Shown here one piece after another: positions 35,030-45,812 of a stretch of DNA of 64,000 bases. How positions within the stretch are numbered: the stretch's first letter is position 1; every line of letters starts with the position of its first letter. Both the position numbers and the translations under genes were made by a program. The notes beneath the pieces are model-generated. The model made no database searches. It was not told where the DNA came from and was given only the letters and a program-made list of their open reading frames with translations. The DNA lies in NCBI RefSeq assembly GCF_017808105.1, contig NZ_JADBHF010000008.1, positions 1 through 64,000 on the forward strand, read 5' to 3'. This DNA comes from Brevibacterium renqingii (lineage in GTDB: Bacteria; Actinomycetota; Actinomycetes; Actinomycetales; Brevibacteriaceae).

Positions 35030-35803
35030 CTATTCCCCGGAACGCCGCGTGCGGGCGAGCACCTCGAGGCCCATTTCGACCCGGTCGGTGACGATGCCGT
35101 CGACACCGAGCTCGAGCAGGGACCGCATCGACTCGGCCTCGTTGACCGTCCACACGTGCACGAGCAGGCCCGAACGATGCGCGCGATCGACGAAGTCGGC
35201 CGTGACGACGGGAAGCCCCTTGAACCGCTCAGGAACCTGCAGGGCATCGACCTCCGGCGCCAGCGGTGCCGCGCCGTGTGCGGGGAGCCCAGGGAGCCGC
35301 CCGAGCGCGAACAGCGCCGTCTCGGCCCTGCCGGTGGAGGTGCGCACTCCCGGCAGGGCCGCGCGCAGCCTGCGCAGGGTCGCCGAGTCGAACGACGCCA
35401 GGCGGATGCGATCGGCGGCATCGTGATTGTGGACGAACCGGATCATCGGTCCGATGCTGTGCGCAGCCTTGACATCGATGTTCCACTCGACCCCGGGAAG
35501 CTCCCCGAGCAGGGTCTCGAGACGCGGGAGGCGCCCTCCTGCGATGAGTTCGACATCGTCGAGCTCGGCGGCGGTGAGTTCGACGATGCTGTCGGCGCGT
35601 CCGGCGATGCGCTGCAGATCGGAATCGTGTGCGGCGAAGAGAACACCGTCGGCGGAGACGTGGACGTCTGTCTCCATCCAGTGGACGCCCATTGCGGCAG
35701 CAGCGCGGAAGGCGTCGAGCGTGTTCTCGCTCATGTCCGGCCACAGGCCGCCACGGTGCGCGATGATCTCTGGGTCTGCGGTGACCTCCGGCTGGGAATT
35801 CAT
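35030..35803 (-). CDS. Glycerophosphodiester phosphodiesterase
   Basis: Hydrolyses glycerophosphodiesters to an alcohol and glycerol 3-phosphate. The 257-residue TIM-barrel protein has the catalytic HRGGLWPDMSENT (general acid His and Arg), METDVHVSADG (metal-binding Glu/Asp) and AAHDSDLQR (second His). No signal peptide, so cytoplasmic. TAGGAT 6 nt upstream suggests leaderless expression. It lies between rbpA and a divergent small protein. Confidence 0.92.
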   Translation of the reverse strand: MNSQPEVTADPEIIAHRGGLWPDMSENTLDAFRAAAAMGVHWMETDVHVSADGVLFAAHDSDLQRIAGRADSIVELTAAELDDVELIAGGRLPRLETLLGELPGVEWNIDVKAAHSIGPMIRFVHNHDAADRIRLASFDSATLRRLRAALPGVRTSTGRAETALFALGRLPGLPAHGAAPLAPEVDALQVPERFKGLPVVTADFVDRAHRSGLLVHVWTVNEAESMRSLLELGVDGIVTDRVEMGLEVLARTRRSGE

Positions 35804-35809
35804 TCTCCG

Positions 35810-35815
35810 ATCCTA
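35810..35815 (-). promoter_or_regulatory. Putative -10 (TAGGAT) for glycerophosphodiesterase gene
   Basis: On the minus strand TAGGAT is followed by 6 nt and the ATG at 35803. GGAGA just before the ATG could also serve as a ribosome-binding site. Confidence 0.4.
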
Positions 35816-35859
35816 TCCGGGGTGTTGATTTCGACCCGGGCGTCGTCAAGGATGGTCAC

Positions 35860-36183
35860 ATGAGCTCACATCGCGAACCCATCGAACCCGACGACGTCAT
35901 CGACTCGACCTCGAAGACACCGACCGAGCGCGTCCGCTGGGCGGCAGGTCGTGCCTACGGCGCAGCCAGCAGCGGAGTGAAGAATATGCGTGAGGCGACT
36001 TCGTCCTCCCGCCTCATCGAGTCCGCGGAGAACACGATGCATCGGGCGCTGGGCAGCGTCTCTCACGCAATCGACGATGCAGTGCGCAGCGGCAAGGTCG
36101 AACGAGCCTTCGACAGAGCGCAGGCGACCGTGACCTCGGGCGCCGAAGGGGTGCGCAAGCTGGTCTCCCGCAGGTCCCGCTGA
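35860..36183 (+). CDS. Small hydrophilic protein, function unknown
   Basis: A 107-residue protein, polar and largely helical, without membrane segments or cysteines. The N-terminus is acidic (EPIEPDDVID). Later segments (RLIESAENTMHRALGSVSHAI, RAFDRAQATVTSGAEG) have heptad-like spacing, suggesting amphipathic helices, and the C-terminus is basic. I do not recognise the family. AAGGA lies upstream of the ATG, and a hairpin follows the gene. Confidence 0.65.
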   Translation: MSSHREPIEPDDVIDSTSKTPTERVRWAAGRAYGAASSGVKNMREATSSSRLIESAENTMHRALGSVSHAIDDAVRSGKVERAFDRAQATVTSGAEGVRKLVSRRSR

Positions 36184-36247
36184 TCTCCCCGCACCCTCGC
36201 TCCTCGCCCTGAGCGGCTCGGCTCGGAGGCGGAAGCCGTTTCTCGCT

Positions 36248-36272
36248 GTGGCACACCGAACCGGTGTGCCAC
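36248..36272 (+). terminator. Terminator hairpin after small hydrophilic protein gene
   Basis: GTGGCACACCG at 36248-36258 pairs with CGGTGTGCCAC at 36262-36272 around an AAC loop, followed by a moderately T-rich stretch. Confidence 0.65.
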
Positions 36273-36282
36273 ATTGCATTTG

Positions 36283-36329
36283 TAACAGTTCCTTAATTAG
36301 ACTGTGCTCAGGTAACGATCCGATAACTT
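36283..36329 (+). promoter_or_regulatory. TAAC direct repeats upstream of rlpA-like gene (MtrA-like site)
   Basis: TAACAG at 36283, TAACGA at 36313 and TAACTT at 36324. The last two are exactly 11 nt apart, in the same orientation. The arrangement resembles GTAAC direct repeats bound by the response regulator MtrA and recurs before the rpf gene. Confidence 0.45.
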
Positions 36330-36422
36330 GGAGTCTTTCCTCGCGAGCAGTGCTGCGACGAGGGCTTCCCCCGCATCTCCGAGTTGACGAGACATTCTGT
36401 GACGACGACGAGGAACACAACT

Positions 36423-37232
36423 GTGGGCAGACACTCAGCACCGAGCACCAAACGGAGCGGTTCGATCTTCTCGGCTCTGACCGCGAAGAAGAGATCCGGT
36501 CGGCATTCTCCCGACCGCAGCGCGAACACGGCCGGGGGAGTGCTGGCCGCCGTACGCACACGACCGGTGCTCTCAGCATTCATCGTGCCCACCGCCGCCA
36601 CTGCCGCCGTCGTCGCCTCGAGCCTGGCCATGGCTCCCGAGGACGCCGCCCCGGGCGGAGAAGTCATCGCCGAAGCGCCCGCCGTGGCGACCGCCGAGCC
36701 GACCAAGGCCACCGACGACTTCCTGGCCAAGGCGAAGAAGCAGGCCAAGGAGAAGCCCGGCGAGATCACCATCGAGACGAAGGTCGAGACCCCGAACCCC
36801 GAGCCCGAGAAGCCGAAGCAGAGCGAATCCGAGCAGCCGGCCGAGACGGGCGGGTCCGCCGGCGGCGGTGAGTCCGCGAAGGGCGGATCCGCCTCCGACG
36901 ACAACGATCAGCCCTCGAAGTCCGGGGAATCGGCCGGCGAGTCCGGCAGCTGCCCGATGTCCTACTACGGAGGCGGCGACGGATTCGACGGCAGGCAGAC
37001 CGCCAACGGAGAGGTCTTCGACACGAACAAACTCACCGCGGCGCACAAGTCTCTGCCCTTCGGCTCGAAGGTCAAGATCACGAACACCGCGAACGGCAAG
37101 TCCGTGACCGTGCGAGTCAATGATCGCGGCCCGTACCACGGCAATCGCTGCTTCGACCTGTCCAAGGCCGCCATGGAAGCCGTCGGCGGAGTCGGCGCCG
37201 GTCAGATCAACGGCAAGTACGAGGTGCAGTGA
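36423..37232 (+). CDS. RlpA-like septal/cell-wall protein (double-psi beta-barrel)
   Basis: A 269-residue exported protein. A long, basic N-region with GRHSAP/GRHSPD repeats precedes a hydrophobic segment at about 50-75. A Pro/Lys/Glu-rich linker follows, then a C-terminal double-psi beta-barrel: [32 protein letters not shown] and [17 protein letters not shown], with the conserved Asp. Lytic transglycosylase or glycan-binding activity is inferred from RlpA. GTG 36423 follows GAGGAA by 7 nt; an upstream TTG at 36384 has no ribosome-binding site. Confidence 0.85.
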   Translation: MGRHSAPSTKRSGSIFSALTAKKRSGRHSPDRSANTAGGVLAAVRTRPVLSAFIVPTAATAAVVASSLAMAPEDAAPGGEVIAEAPAVATAEPTKATDDFLAKAKKQAKEKPGEITIETKVETPNPEPEKPKQSESEQPAETGGSAGGGESAKGGSASDDNDQPSKSGESAGESGSCPMSYYGGGDGFDGRQTANGEVFDTNKLTAAHKSLPFGSKVKITNTANGKSVTVRVNDRGPYHGNRCFDLSKAAMEAVGGVGAGQINGKYEVQ

Positions 37233-37271
37233 TCCGCGCCGACGGCCTCTGATGCCTCAGTGACTGCCCAC

Positions 37272-37305
37272 CACGCGGTCCGTGCGATTCTGCACGGACC
37301 GCGTG
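37272..37305 (+). terminator. Terminator hairpin after rlpA-like gene
   Basis: A 14-bp perfect stem, CACGCGGTCCGTGC at 37272-37285 and its complement at 37292-37305, with a six-base loop. Confidence 0.7.
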
Positions 37306-37516
37306 TGCGCATCTGCGGAATCCATGATTCGGGCCGGGGCAAGAATTTTTCCGACCGCCGAGGTCCGCAGGCGAGGTCGACGCTTGGGCCCAGACGTGCG
37401 TGTTCGTCAGCGGCCGAGAGCCGATGCGGATTCCGCACCCCCGGGTTCTCGCCTTGGCAGAAACGCATGGGCTGGCTAGTCTGAACCCATCCAAACAACT
37501 GTCGGAGGAGATCGCT

Positions 37517-38869
37517 ATGTCGGAAGAAGCCTGTGATGTCGTCATCGTCGGAGCGGGCCCGACCGGCCTGAGCGCCGCCCGGCGACTGCGCAGGGAGGGA
37601 CGCAGCGTCATCGTCCTCGAAGCCCGCGACCGCGTCGGAGGCCGTACCTGGACCGATCATATCGACGGACAGATGTACGAGCTCGGCGGCCAATGGATCT
37701 CGCCCGACCAGACCGCACTGCTCGAACTCGTCGCAGAACTCGGCAAAGAGACCTACCCGAGGTACCGCGACGGCGACAGCGTCTACATCGCCCCCGATGG
37801 GACCCGCACCGTCTACAGCGGCGACATGTTCCCCGTGGCGGAGTCGACCCGGGCCGAGATGGAGCGGCTCATCGCCGTGCTCGACGAGCTCGCGGCCAGG
37901 ATCGGACCGAAGACACCCTGGGACGCTCCCGACGCGGCCGAACTCGACTCCATCTCCTTCCACCACTGGCTGCGAGAGCAGTCGGACGACGAACTCGCCT
38001 GTGAGAACATCGGACTGTTCATCGCAGGCGGCATGCTGACGAAGCCGGCCACCGCCTTCTCCGCCCTCCAAGCGGTGCTGATGGCCGCCTCGGCGGGGTC
38101 CTTCACGCACCTCGTCGACGACCACTTCATCCTCGACCGTCGCGTCGTCGGCGGCATGCAGTCGGTGTCCGTGCAGATGGCCGCCGAGCTCGGCGAGGAC
38201 ACCGTGCGTCTGGGACAGCCGGTGCGCAGGATCGACTGGACCGCCGACGCGGTGACGGCTTCCACGGATGAACTCACCATTCGCGCCGACCGGGCGATCA
38301 TCGCAGTCCCGCCGAACCTCTACTCGCGCATCACCTTCGACCCACCGCTGCCACGACTGCAGCAGGTCTTCCACCAGCATCAGTCGATGGGCCTGGTCAT
38401 CAAGGTCCACGCCACCTACGACACCCCGTTCTGGCGCGAGCAGGGCCTGTCCGGCACGGGATTCGGTGCCGGACGCCTCGTCCAGGAGGTCTACGACAAC
38501 ACGAACCACGAGGAGGAGCAGGGCACGCTGGTCGGCTTCATCTCCGATGTCCGCGCCGACGCCATGTGGGCACTCGACGAGGAGACGAGGCGAGAGCAGA
38601 TTCTCCGCTCCCTCGCCGAGTTCCTCGGCCCACAGGCCCTCGAGCCCCGGGTGTTCTACCTCTCGGACTTCGGTGCCGAGGAATGGACCCGCGGTGCGTA
38701 TGCGACGAGTTATGATCTCGGCGGGCTCCATCGGTGGGGCCGGTATCAGAACGATCCGGTCGGCCCGCTGCACTTCGCCAGCTCCGACATCGCGGCCGAA
38801 GGCTATCAGCATGTCGACGGAGCGGTGCGGATCGGAACCGCCACCGCCGAGCGGATCCTCGAGGACTGA
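37517..38869 (+). CDS. Flavin monoamine oxidase family protein
   Basis: A 450-residue FAD-dependent amine oxidase. The dinucleotide-binding VVIVGAGPTGLSAARRL and EARDRVGGRTW lie at the N-terminus, GGQWISPDQ is the substrate-side segment, and the C-terminal GYQHVDGAVRIGTATAER contacts flavin. No signal peptide. Substrate could be putrescine, tyramine or another primary amine; sequence does not decide. ATG 37517 follows GGAGGAG. It precedes an APC permease and an AraC-type regulator, suggesting an amine uptake and catabolism cassette. Confidence 0.9.
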   Translation: MSEEACDVVIVGAGPTGLSAARRLRREGRSVIVLEARDRVGGRTWTDHIDGQMYELGGQWISPDQTALLELVAELGKETYPRYRDGDSVYIAPDGTRTVYSGDMFPVAESTRAEMERLIAVLDELAARIGPKTPWDAPDAAELDSISFHHWLREQSDDELACENIGLFIAGGMLTKPATAFSALQAVLMAASAGSFTHLVDDHFILDRRVVGGMQSVSVQMAAELGEDTVRLGQPVRRIDWTADAVTASTDELTIRADRAIIAVPPNLYSRITFDPPLPRLQQVFHQHQSMGLVIKVHATYDTPFWREQGLSGTGFGAGRLVQEVYDNTNHEEEQGTLVGFISDVRADAMWALDEETRREQILRSLAEFLGPQALEPRVFYLSDFGAEEWTRGAYATSYDLGGLHRWGRYQNDPVGPLHFASSDIAAEGYQHVDGAVRIGTATAERILED

Positions 38870-38927
38870 CCCAGCCGTCACAGACATTGCGCCCGACCGC
38901 CCGAACCGAGCCTGAAACGACCGAGCC

Positions 38928-40451
38928 ATGAGCAGCACATCGACGTCACCGTCGCCCACCTCGGGCGGACTGAGTTCGAAGGGACTCTCCGCCGGCAAGA
39001 TCGGGGCCATCGGGGGAGCCGTCATCGGCATCTCCTGCATCGCTCCGGCCTACACCCTGACGTCCGGACTGGGGCCGACGATCTCCGAAGTCGGAGTCCA
39101 CACCCCGGCGGTCCTGCTCATCGGCTTCGTGCCCATGCTCCTCGTCGTCTTCGGCTACCGAGAGCTGAACACGGCGATGCCGGACTCCGGCACCACCTTC
39201 ACCTGGGCGACTCGGGCCTTCGGACCATGGCTCGGCTGGATGGGCGGCTGGGGGCTCGTCGCGGCCACCGTCCTCGTGCTCTCGAACCTCGCGGCCGTGG
39301 CGGTGGACTTCCTCTTCCTCCTCCTGTCCCAGGTGTTCTCCGATCCGCAGATCGCCGAACTCACTCGTGTCCTGTGGATCAACATCCCCGTCACCGTGCT
39401 CCTCACGGCCGCCGCGGCCTGGGTGTCCTATCGCGGGGTCGAGGCCACGGAGAAGCTGCAGGTGTGGCTCGTCGCCTTCCAGGTCCTCGCTCTGGGCTGG
39501 TTCGTCATCGCCGCGCTCGTCCATGTCGCCGGCGGCACGGCCTTCGACGCGACGCCGGTCTCACTCGACTGGTTCAACCCGCTGTCCGCCGGTGACTTCT
39601 CAACTGTCGCCGCCGCGGTGTCGCTGTCGATCTTCCTGTTCTGGGGCTGGGACACGGTGATCACGATGAACGAGGAGGCGAAGGACCCGGAGAAGACACC
39701 GGGCAGGGCCGCGCTGCTCACGATCCTCGCGATCGTCATCATCTACATCGCCTGCACCGTCGCGGTCATCTCCTTCGCGGGAGTCGGCAGCGAAGGCCTG
39801 GGCGCAGGCAATCCTGACAACCAGGAATCGATCTTCGCCTCCCTCGCCGGTCCTGTGATGGGCCCGTTCGCGATGCTCGTCTCGATCGCCGTCCTCTCGA
39901 GTTCCCTGTCGTCTCTGCAGGCGACGATGGTCTCGCCTTCGCGCACGATCCTCGCGATGGGCCACTACGGTGCCCTGCCGGAGAAGTACGGACGCATCTC
40001 ACGGCGGTACAAGTCACCCTCGGTTGCCACGATCACCTCGGCCGGGGCGGCGATCATCTTCTACGTCGTCATGCGGCTGCTGTCGGAGAACGCCCTGTGG
40101 GACACGATCACCGCCCTGGGGCTCATGGTCTGCTTCTACTACGGCATCACCGGCCTGGCCTGCATCTGGTACTTCCGCCGCACGCTGTTCACCTCGGCGC
40201 ACACACTGTTCTTCCGGTTCCTGTTCCCCCTCATCGGGGGAGTGACCCTGCTCATCATCTTCTTCACGACCGCGATCGATTCGCTCGACCCCGACTACGG
40301 TTCGGGCTCCTCCGTCTTCGGCATCGGTCTCGTCTTCGTGCTCGGCATCGGGGTCCTCCTCCTCGGTGTGGTCATCATGATCGTCCAATCGATCCGCCAC
40401 CCGGCCTTCTTCCGGGGACAGACCCTGCGCCAGGGCGTCGACGCGGGATGA
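38928..40451 (+). CDS. APC family amino acid/amine permease
   Basis: A 507-residue integral membrane protein with about twelve hydrophobic helices and the APC-superfamily signature GAVIGISCIAPAYTLT in the first helix. The NEEAKDPEKTPGRA loop is typical of this family. Substrate is likely an amine or amino acid, inferred from the amine oxidase 58 nt upstream. Its stop overlaps the start of the AraC-type regulator (ATGA), so the two are translationally coupled. Confidence 0.9.
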   Translation: MSSTSTSPSPTSGGLSSKGLSAGKIGAIGGAVIGISCIAPAYTLTSGLGPTISEVGVHTPAVLLIGFVPMLLVVFGYRELNTAMPDSGTTFTWATRAFGPWLGWMGGWGLVAATVLVLSNLAAVAVDFLFLLLSQVFSDPQIAELTRVLWINIPVTVLLTAAAAWVSYRGVEATEKLQVWLVAFQVLALGWFVIAALVHVAGGTAFDATPVSLDWFNPLSAGDFSTVAAAVSLSIFLFWGWDTVITMNEEAKDPEKTPGRAALLTILAIVIIYIACTVAVISFAGVGSEGLGAGNPDNQESIFASLAGPVMGPFAMLVSIAVLSSSLSSLQATMVSPSRTILAMGHYGALPEKYGRISRRYKSPSVATITSAGAAIIFYVVMRLLSENALWDTITALGLMVCFYYGITGLACIWYFRRTLFTSAHTLFFRFLFPLIGGVTLLIIFFTTAIDSLDPDYGSGSSVFGIGLVFVLGIGVLLLGVVIMIVQSIRHPAFFRGQTLRQGVDAG

Positions 40452-40855
40452 GAGAGCAGCTGGTCGCTCTGCGGCGGGTCCGCGACCGCATCGACCGGGA
40501 GTTCGACCGGCCTCTGAGCGTCGAGGCCCTCGCGGCGGGCGAGCACATGTCCGCCGGTCACCTGAGTCGGCAGTTCAAAGCCGCATTCGGGGAGTCCCCG
40601 TACTCCTATCTGATGACGCGCAGGATCGAACGCGCCATGGCGCTCATCCGCCGCGGAGACCTCACGATCACGGAGATCTGCTTCACCGTCGGCTTCTCCT
40701 CTCTGGGCACCTTCAGCACCCGCTTCAGCGAGCTCGTCGGCGTCTCGCCCCGCCAGTACCGCGACGGCGTCATCGCCGGCGAGCACCGGCTGCCGACGAT
40801 CGTGGTGAAGAATGCGCTGAGACCGGTCAGGAATCGAGAAGCCCCGCCGTCGTGA
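40448..40855 (+). CDS. AraC family transcriptional regulator (DNA-binding domain only)
   Basis: A 135-residue protein consisting almost entirely of the two AraC helix-turn-helix motifs: LSVEALAAGEHMSAGHLSRQF and LTITEICFTVGFSSLGTFSTR, then FSELVGVSPRQYR. There is no separate effector domain, so it may respond to a partner or act constitutively. Cotranscribed with the permease by a 4-nt overlap; likely regulates the amine oxidase/permease genes (inference). Confidence 0.88.
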   Translation: MREQLVALRRVRDRIDREFDRPLSVEALAAGEHMSAGHLSRQFKAAFGESPYSYLMTRRIERAMALIRRGDLTITEICFTVGFSSLGTFSTRFSELVGVSPRQYRDGVIAGEHRLPTIVVKNALRPVRNREAPPS

Positions 40856-40861
40856 GCGGTC

Positions 40862-40867
40862 TACGAT
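40862..40867 (+). promoter_or_regulatory. Putative -10 (TACGAT) for leaderless VOC gene
   Basis: TACGAT is followed by 7 nt and the ATG at 40875, indicating a promoter separate from the upstream AraC gene. Confidence 0.5.
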
Positions 40868-40874
40868 TGCTCAC

Positions 40875-41281
40875 ATGGATATCTCGATCAGCGCCAGCTT
40901 CCTGCCCCATGTCGATGCCGAAGAATCCCTCGCCTTCTACCGGGACGTGCTCGGCTTCGAGCTTCGGCTCGATGTCGGTTCCGGCCGGATGCGCTGGCTG
41001 ACGGTCGGTCCCGTCGACCAGCCCGGCACGTCGATCGTGCTCACCCCCGCCGTCACCGATCCGACCATCAGCTCCGCCGAGCGCGAGGTCATCGAATCCC
41101 TCATGGCCAAAGGCAGCTTTGCCGCGATCGTGCTGGCGAGCACGGACGTCGACGCGGCCTTCGCCGAGGTCGAGGCCAAAGGCGCCGATATCGTCCAGGA
41201 GCCGATGGACCAGCCCTATGGGTTGCGCGACTGCGCCCTGCGCGATCCTGCAGGGAACATGATCCGCATCCAGCAGAAGGG

Positions 41282-41285
<4 letters not shown>
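40875..41285 (+). CDS. VOC family (glyoxalase-like) protein
   Basis: A 136-residue vicinal-oxygen-chelate protein: SFLPHVDAEESLAFYRDVLGFE at the start, then two betaalphabetabetabeta units and the C-terminal QPYGLRDCALRDPAGNMIRI. Such small VOC proteins include resistance proteins, dioxygenases and isomerases; nothing here decides which. The stop overlaps the next gene's GTG start. Being joined to a UvrA-like ATPase, a role in antibiotic or toxin tolerance is possible but unproven. Confidence 0.88.
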
Positions 41286-43666
<2,381 letters not shown>

Positions 43667-43764
43667 CGCGGGGGAGCTGTCCCTCTCAGGCTCTGCTGAG
43701 GCTCTGCGGAGACGATTCGGATGCCATAATCGCTCTTTCGGGTTCACTCGGCGAGACGAATTCG

Positions 43765-43802
43765 TTACGGTGTATAACGGCTCGGTAACGGCCGGGTTAC
43801 AG
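43765..43802 (+). promoter_or_regulatory. Four TAACGG-type direct repeats upstream of rpf (MtrA-like site)
   Basis: TTACGG 43765, TAACGG 43775, TAACGG 43786 and TTACAG 43797 all run in the same orientation with 10, 11 and 11 nt spacing, about one helical turn. They end 34 nt before the rpf GTG. Similar to GTAAC direct repeats reported for MtrA in actinobacteria; the upstream copies before the rlpA-like gene support a shared regulator. Confidence 0.5.
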
Positions 43803-43836
43803 AACCGAAATGCAGTCGTACTTTGGAGATGACACA

Positions 43837-44307
43837 GTGAACCTCTACAGCACAAGCCTTCGCAAGGTCGGCCTGCTCGTCGGTGCCGGCGCGATCGCCG
43901 CCGCCGGAATGACCGGCCTGAGCGCAGGCCAGCCGGCCCAGGCATCCGAGGGCGGCGTCTGGGACAAGGTCGCCGAATGCGAGTCCGGCGGCGATTGGGA
44001 CATCAACACCGGCAACGGCTACTACGGCGGCCTGCAGTTCTCCAAGCAGACCTGGAACGCCTTCGGCGGAAGCGGCACGGCCGACCAGCACAGCAAGAAG
44101 GAGCAGATCCGCATCGCTCAGAAGGTCCTCAAGGAGCAGGGCCCGGGTGCCTGGCCGACCTGCGGCAAGAAGGCCGGCCTGACGAAGTCCAACGGAGCCG
44201 CCGATGACGGCGGCGGCAAGAAGGACGACGGCGGCTCAAAGGACGACGGTGGCAAGAAGGACGACGGGAAGGTCGGCCTCGGCGGAAACGTCACCGTCAG
44301 CGGCTGA
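43837..44307 (+). CDS. Resuscitation-promoting-factor-type transglycosylase
   Basis: A 156-residue secreted muralytic protein. The signal peptide (about 1-36, AQPAQAS-like cleavage region) is followed by the Rpf domain: [20 protein letters not shown] and [17 protein letters not shown], with the catalytic Glu in ECESGG. Two conserved cysteines (in ECESGG and WPTCGKK) should form a disulfide. The C-terminus is a low-complexity Lys/Asp/Gly tail that may bind the wall. GTG 43837 follows GGAG by 8 nt. Cleaves peptidoglycan to restart growth (family knowledge). Confidence 0.9.
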   Translation: MNLYSTSLRKVGLLVGAGAIAAAGMTGLSAGQPAQASEGGVWDKVAECESGGDWDINTGNGYYGGLQFSKQTWNAFGGSGTADQHSKKEQIRIAQKVLKEQGPGAWPTCGKKAGLTKSNGAADDGGGKKDDGGSKDDGGKKDDGKVGLGGNVTVSG

Positions 44308-44344
44308 TGATCTGCCGGTCCGATTGACTCGGATGCACGACGCA

Positions 44345-44380
44345 ATGGCCGCGAACGACGCGCATGTCGTTCGCGGCCAT
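44345..44380 (+). terminator. Terminator hairpin after rpf
   Basis: A perfect 15-bp stem, ATGGCCGCGAACGAC at 44345-44359 and its complement at 44366-44380, with loop GCGCAT. Confidence 0.75.
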
Positions 44381-44466
44381 CGTCGTCTCTGCGATGAGAT
44401 GCTGGTGCACGACGAGAACTGGCAAGTTGCAGCGAACCGAGTGTCTGCGAGTGTGCGGCCCCTCCA

Positions 44467-44508
44467 GTATATCGCCGATAATATACATTATGTTAAGTAG
44501 ATATCGGT
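44467..44508. promoter_or_regulatory. AT-rich nested inverted repeats upstream of DUF1801 gene
   Basis: GTATAT at 44467-44472 is inverted at ATATAC 44481-44486; TATCG-C-CGATA at 44470-44480 is a perfect palindrome; CCGATA (44475) is inverted at TATCGG (44503). The region is strikingly AT-rich compared with its surroundings. It looks like a promoter with overlapping operators, but no regulator gene is adjacent. Confidence 0.4.
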
Positions 44509-44556
44509 GGACCCCTTCCCGACTGCCGATGAACACCGACACCGACAGGAATCGAT

Positions 44557-45006
44557 ATGGCGCACAGACAGCCCGCGATGCGGCCGACCGGCGAACCCGT
44601 GGCCGATGTGCTCGACCGCGCCCGCGGCCCCAGGCGCCCGGAGGCCGATGAGCTCTGCGCACTCCTCGCCGAGGTCTCCGGCCAGGAGCCTGTCGTCTGG
44701 GCCTCACGGATCATCGGCTTCGGCGAGGTCGAATACCGGTACGAGTCCGGACACGGCGGAACGATGCCCCTGCTCGCCTTCTCCCCCACGGCGACGCGCC
44801 ACACCATCTATCTGACGAGCGACTTCGCGCAGCGATGGCCCGATCTCGTCGACCTGCTCGGCGAGCACCGCCGCGGGACCGCCTGCCTCTATCTCACACG
44901 CCTGAGCAGAGTCGACCGCGATGTCCTCAGGCAGCTGCTCGAGAGGACGCTCGCTCACACGCGGGACGAATGGTCGAATCAGCGCGCGACGGGCGACAGC
45001 GCATAG
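44557..45006 (+). CDS. DUF1801 domain-containing protein
   Basis: A 149-residue protein of the YdhG/DUF1801 fold (SCP-like alpha/beta). Typical segments are VSGQEPVVWASRIIGFGEVEY in the first half and FSPTATRHTIYLTSDFAQRW, then CLYLTRLSRVDRDVLRQLL. Function of the family is unsettled. The upstream region has conspicuous inverted repeats. A hotdog-fold gene follows after 56 nt. Confidence 0.82.
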   Translation: MAHRQPAMRPTGEPVADVLDRARGPRRPEADELCALLAEVSGQEPVVWASRIIGFGEVEYRYESGHGGTMPLLAFSPTATRHTIYLTSDFAQRWPDLVDLLGEHRRGTACLYLTRLSRVDRDVLRQLLERTLAHTRDEWSNQRATGDSA

Positions 45007-45062
45007 TCGGTCAGCGGGACTGCTAGGGTCTACCGATAGGTAACTCCGGAAAGGATCCTCCC

Positions 45063-45572
45063 ATGACCGCAGACACCACGACCGCAGCAGAGACCGACGG
45101 CGCACCGGCGATCTACAGACTCTGGCAGAAGCTGAGCAGGCAGCCGCTGGGCAGATGGCTCTTCACTCAGGGCGTCTGCTTCAAGGCGCCGTACTTCCGC
45201 ACCGTCCATCCCCGCATCCGCGAACTCCGCCCGGGTCTGTGCCGCGTCAGCGCCCCCAACCGCCGCGGGGTGCACAACCACATCGGCACCTTTCATGCCA
45301 TCGCCTCGTGCAATATGGCGGAGATCGCCGCGGGCGTCATGACCGAGGCGACGGTTCCGACCACGCACCGCTGGATTCCGACCGGAATGACCGTCGACTA
45401 CAACGCCAAGGCCACCACGGCAGTCACCGCGATCGCGCGGCTCGATCAGCTCCCTGAGTTCGGCGACGAGAAGTTCGACCTCGTCGTGCCCGTCGACGTC
45501 CTCGACGCTGCCGGCAATGCGTTCGTCACCGCCGCGATCACCATGCGCATCTCCAAGAAGAAGGATCGATAA
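45063..45572 (+). CDS. Hotdog-fold DUF4442 protein (acyl-CoA thioesterase-like)
   Basis: A 169-residue protein matching DUF4442: a helical N-terminus (LWQKLSRQPLGRWLFTQG), the central hotdog segment RGVHNHIGTFHAIASCNMAE and TVDYNAKATT near the C-terminal sheet. It may act on acyl-CoA, but the catalytic residues differ among hotdog families and are not assigned. AAAGGA lies before the ATG. A TAGGGT hexamer at 45024 may be its promoter. Confidence 0.8.
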   Translation: MTADTTTAAETDGAPAIYRLWQKLSRQPLGRWLFTQGVCFKAPYFRTVHPRIRELRPGLCRVSAPNRRGVHNHIGTFHAIASCNMAEIAAGVMTEATVPTTHRWIPTGMTVDYNAKATTAVTAIARLDQLPEFGDEKFDLVVPVDVLDAAGNAFVTAAITMRISKKKDR

Positions 45573-45739
45573 CCGGCGCTCCCGCCGCCGGCTCCGCACG
45601 GAGCACTCCCCCGCCGACCATCCGCTGCGCAGTCCGGTCGATTCTGCTCATGACCATCATCGGCATCTTCGTTCTCGGCAATTGGGAACTATCGCCTCAA
45701 GTCTGTGATCTGGGCCTCACTCGCGATACGTTACTGGAA

Positions 45740-45765
45740 CACGTGATGGAGTACACGAGGTCGTG
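45740..45765. promoter_or_regulatory. Palindromes at the transporter-operon promoter
   Basis: CACGTG at 45740-45745 is palindromic, and CACGA-GG-TCGTG at 45754-45765 is an inverted repeat. They lie just downstream of a TACGTT sequence at 45727 that could be a -10, an arrangement suited to a repressor operator for the downstream operon. Confidence 0.35.
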
Positions 45766-45812
45766 GACTCATCGCGCGGCGATTCCGACGACAGCGAAGT
45801 GAGGAGCCTGCC

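Noticed and set aside
36273-36422. c-di-AMP (ydaO) riboswitch before the rlpA-like gene
   Set aside because: Such riboswitches occur before actinobacterial wall genes, but I could not recognise the conserved pairing elements in the short leader; the TAAC repeats explain the visible conservation better.
45517-45708. Small plus-strand open frame between the hotdog and DUF5058 genes
   Set aside because: Overlaps the hotdog gene's end in another frame, lacks a ribosome-binding site and has Arg/Ser-rich composition typical of shadow frames.
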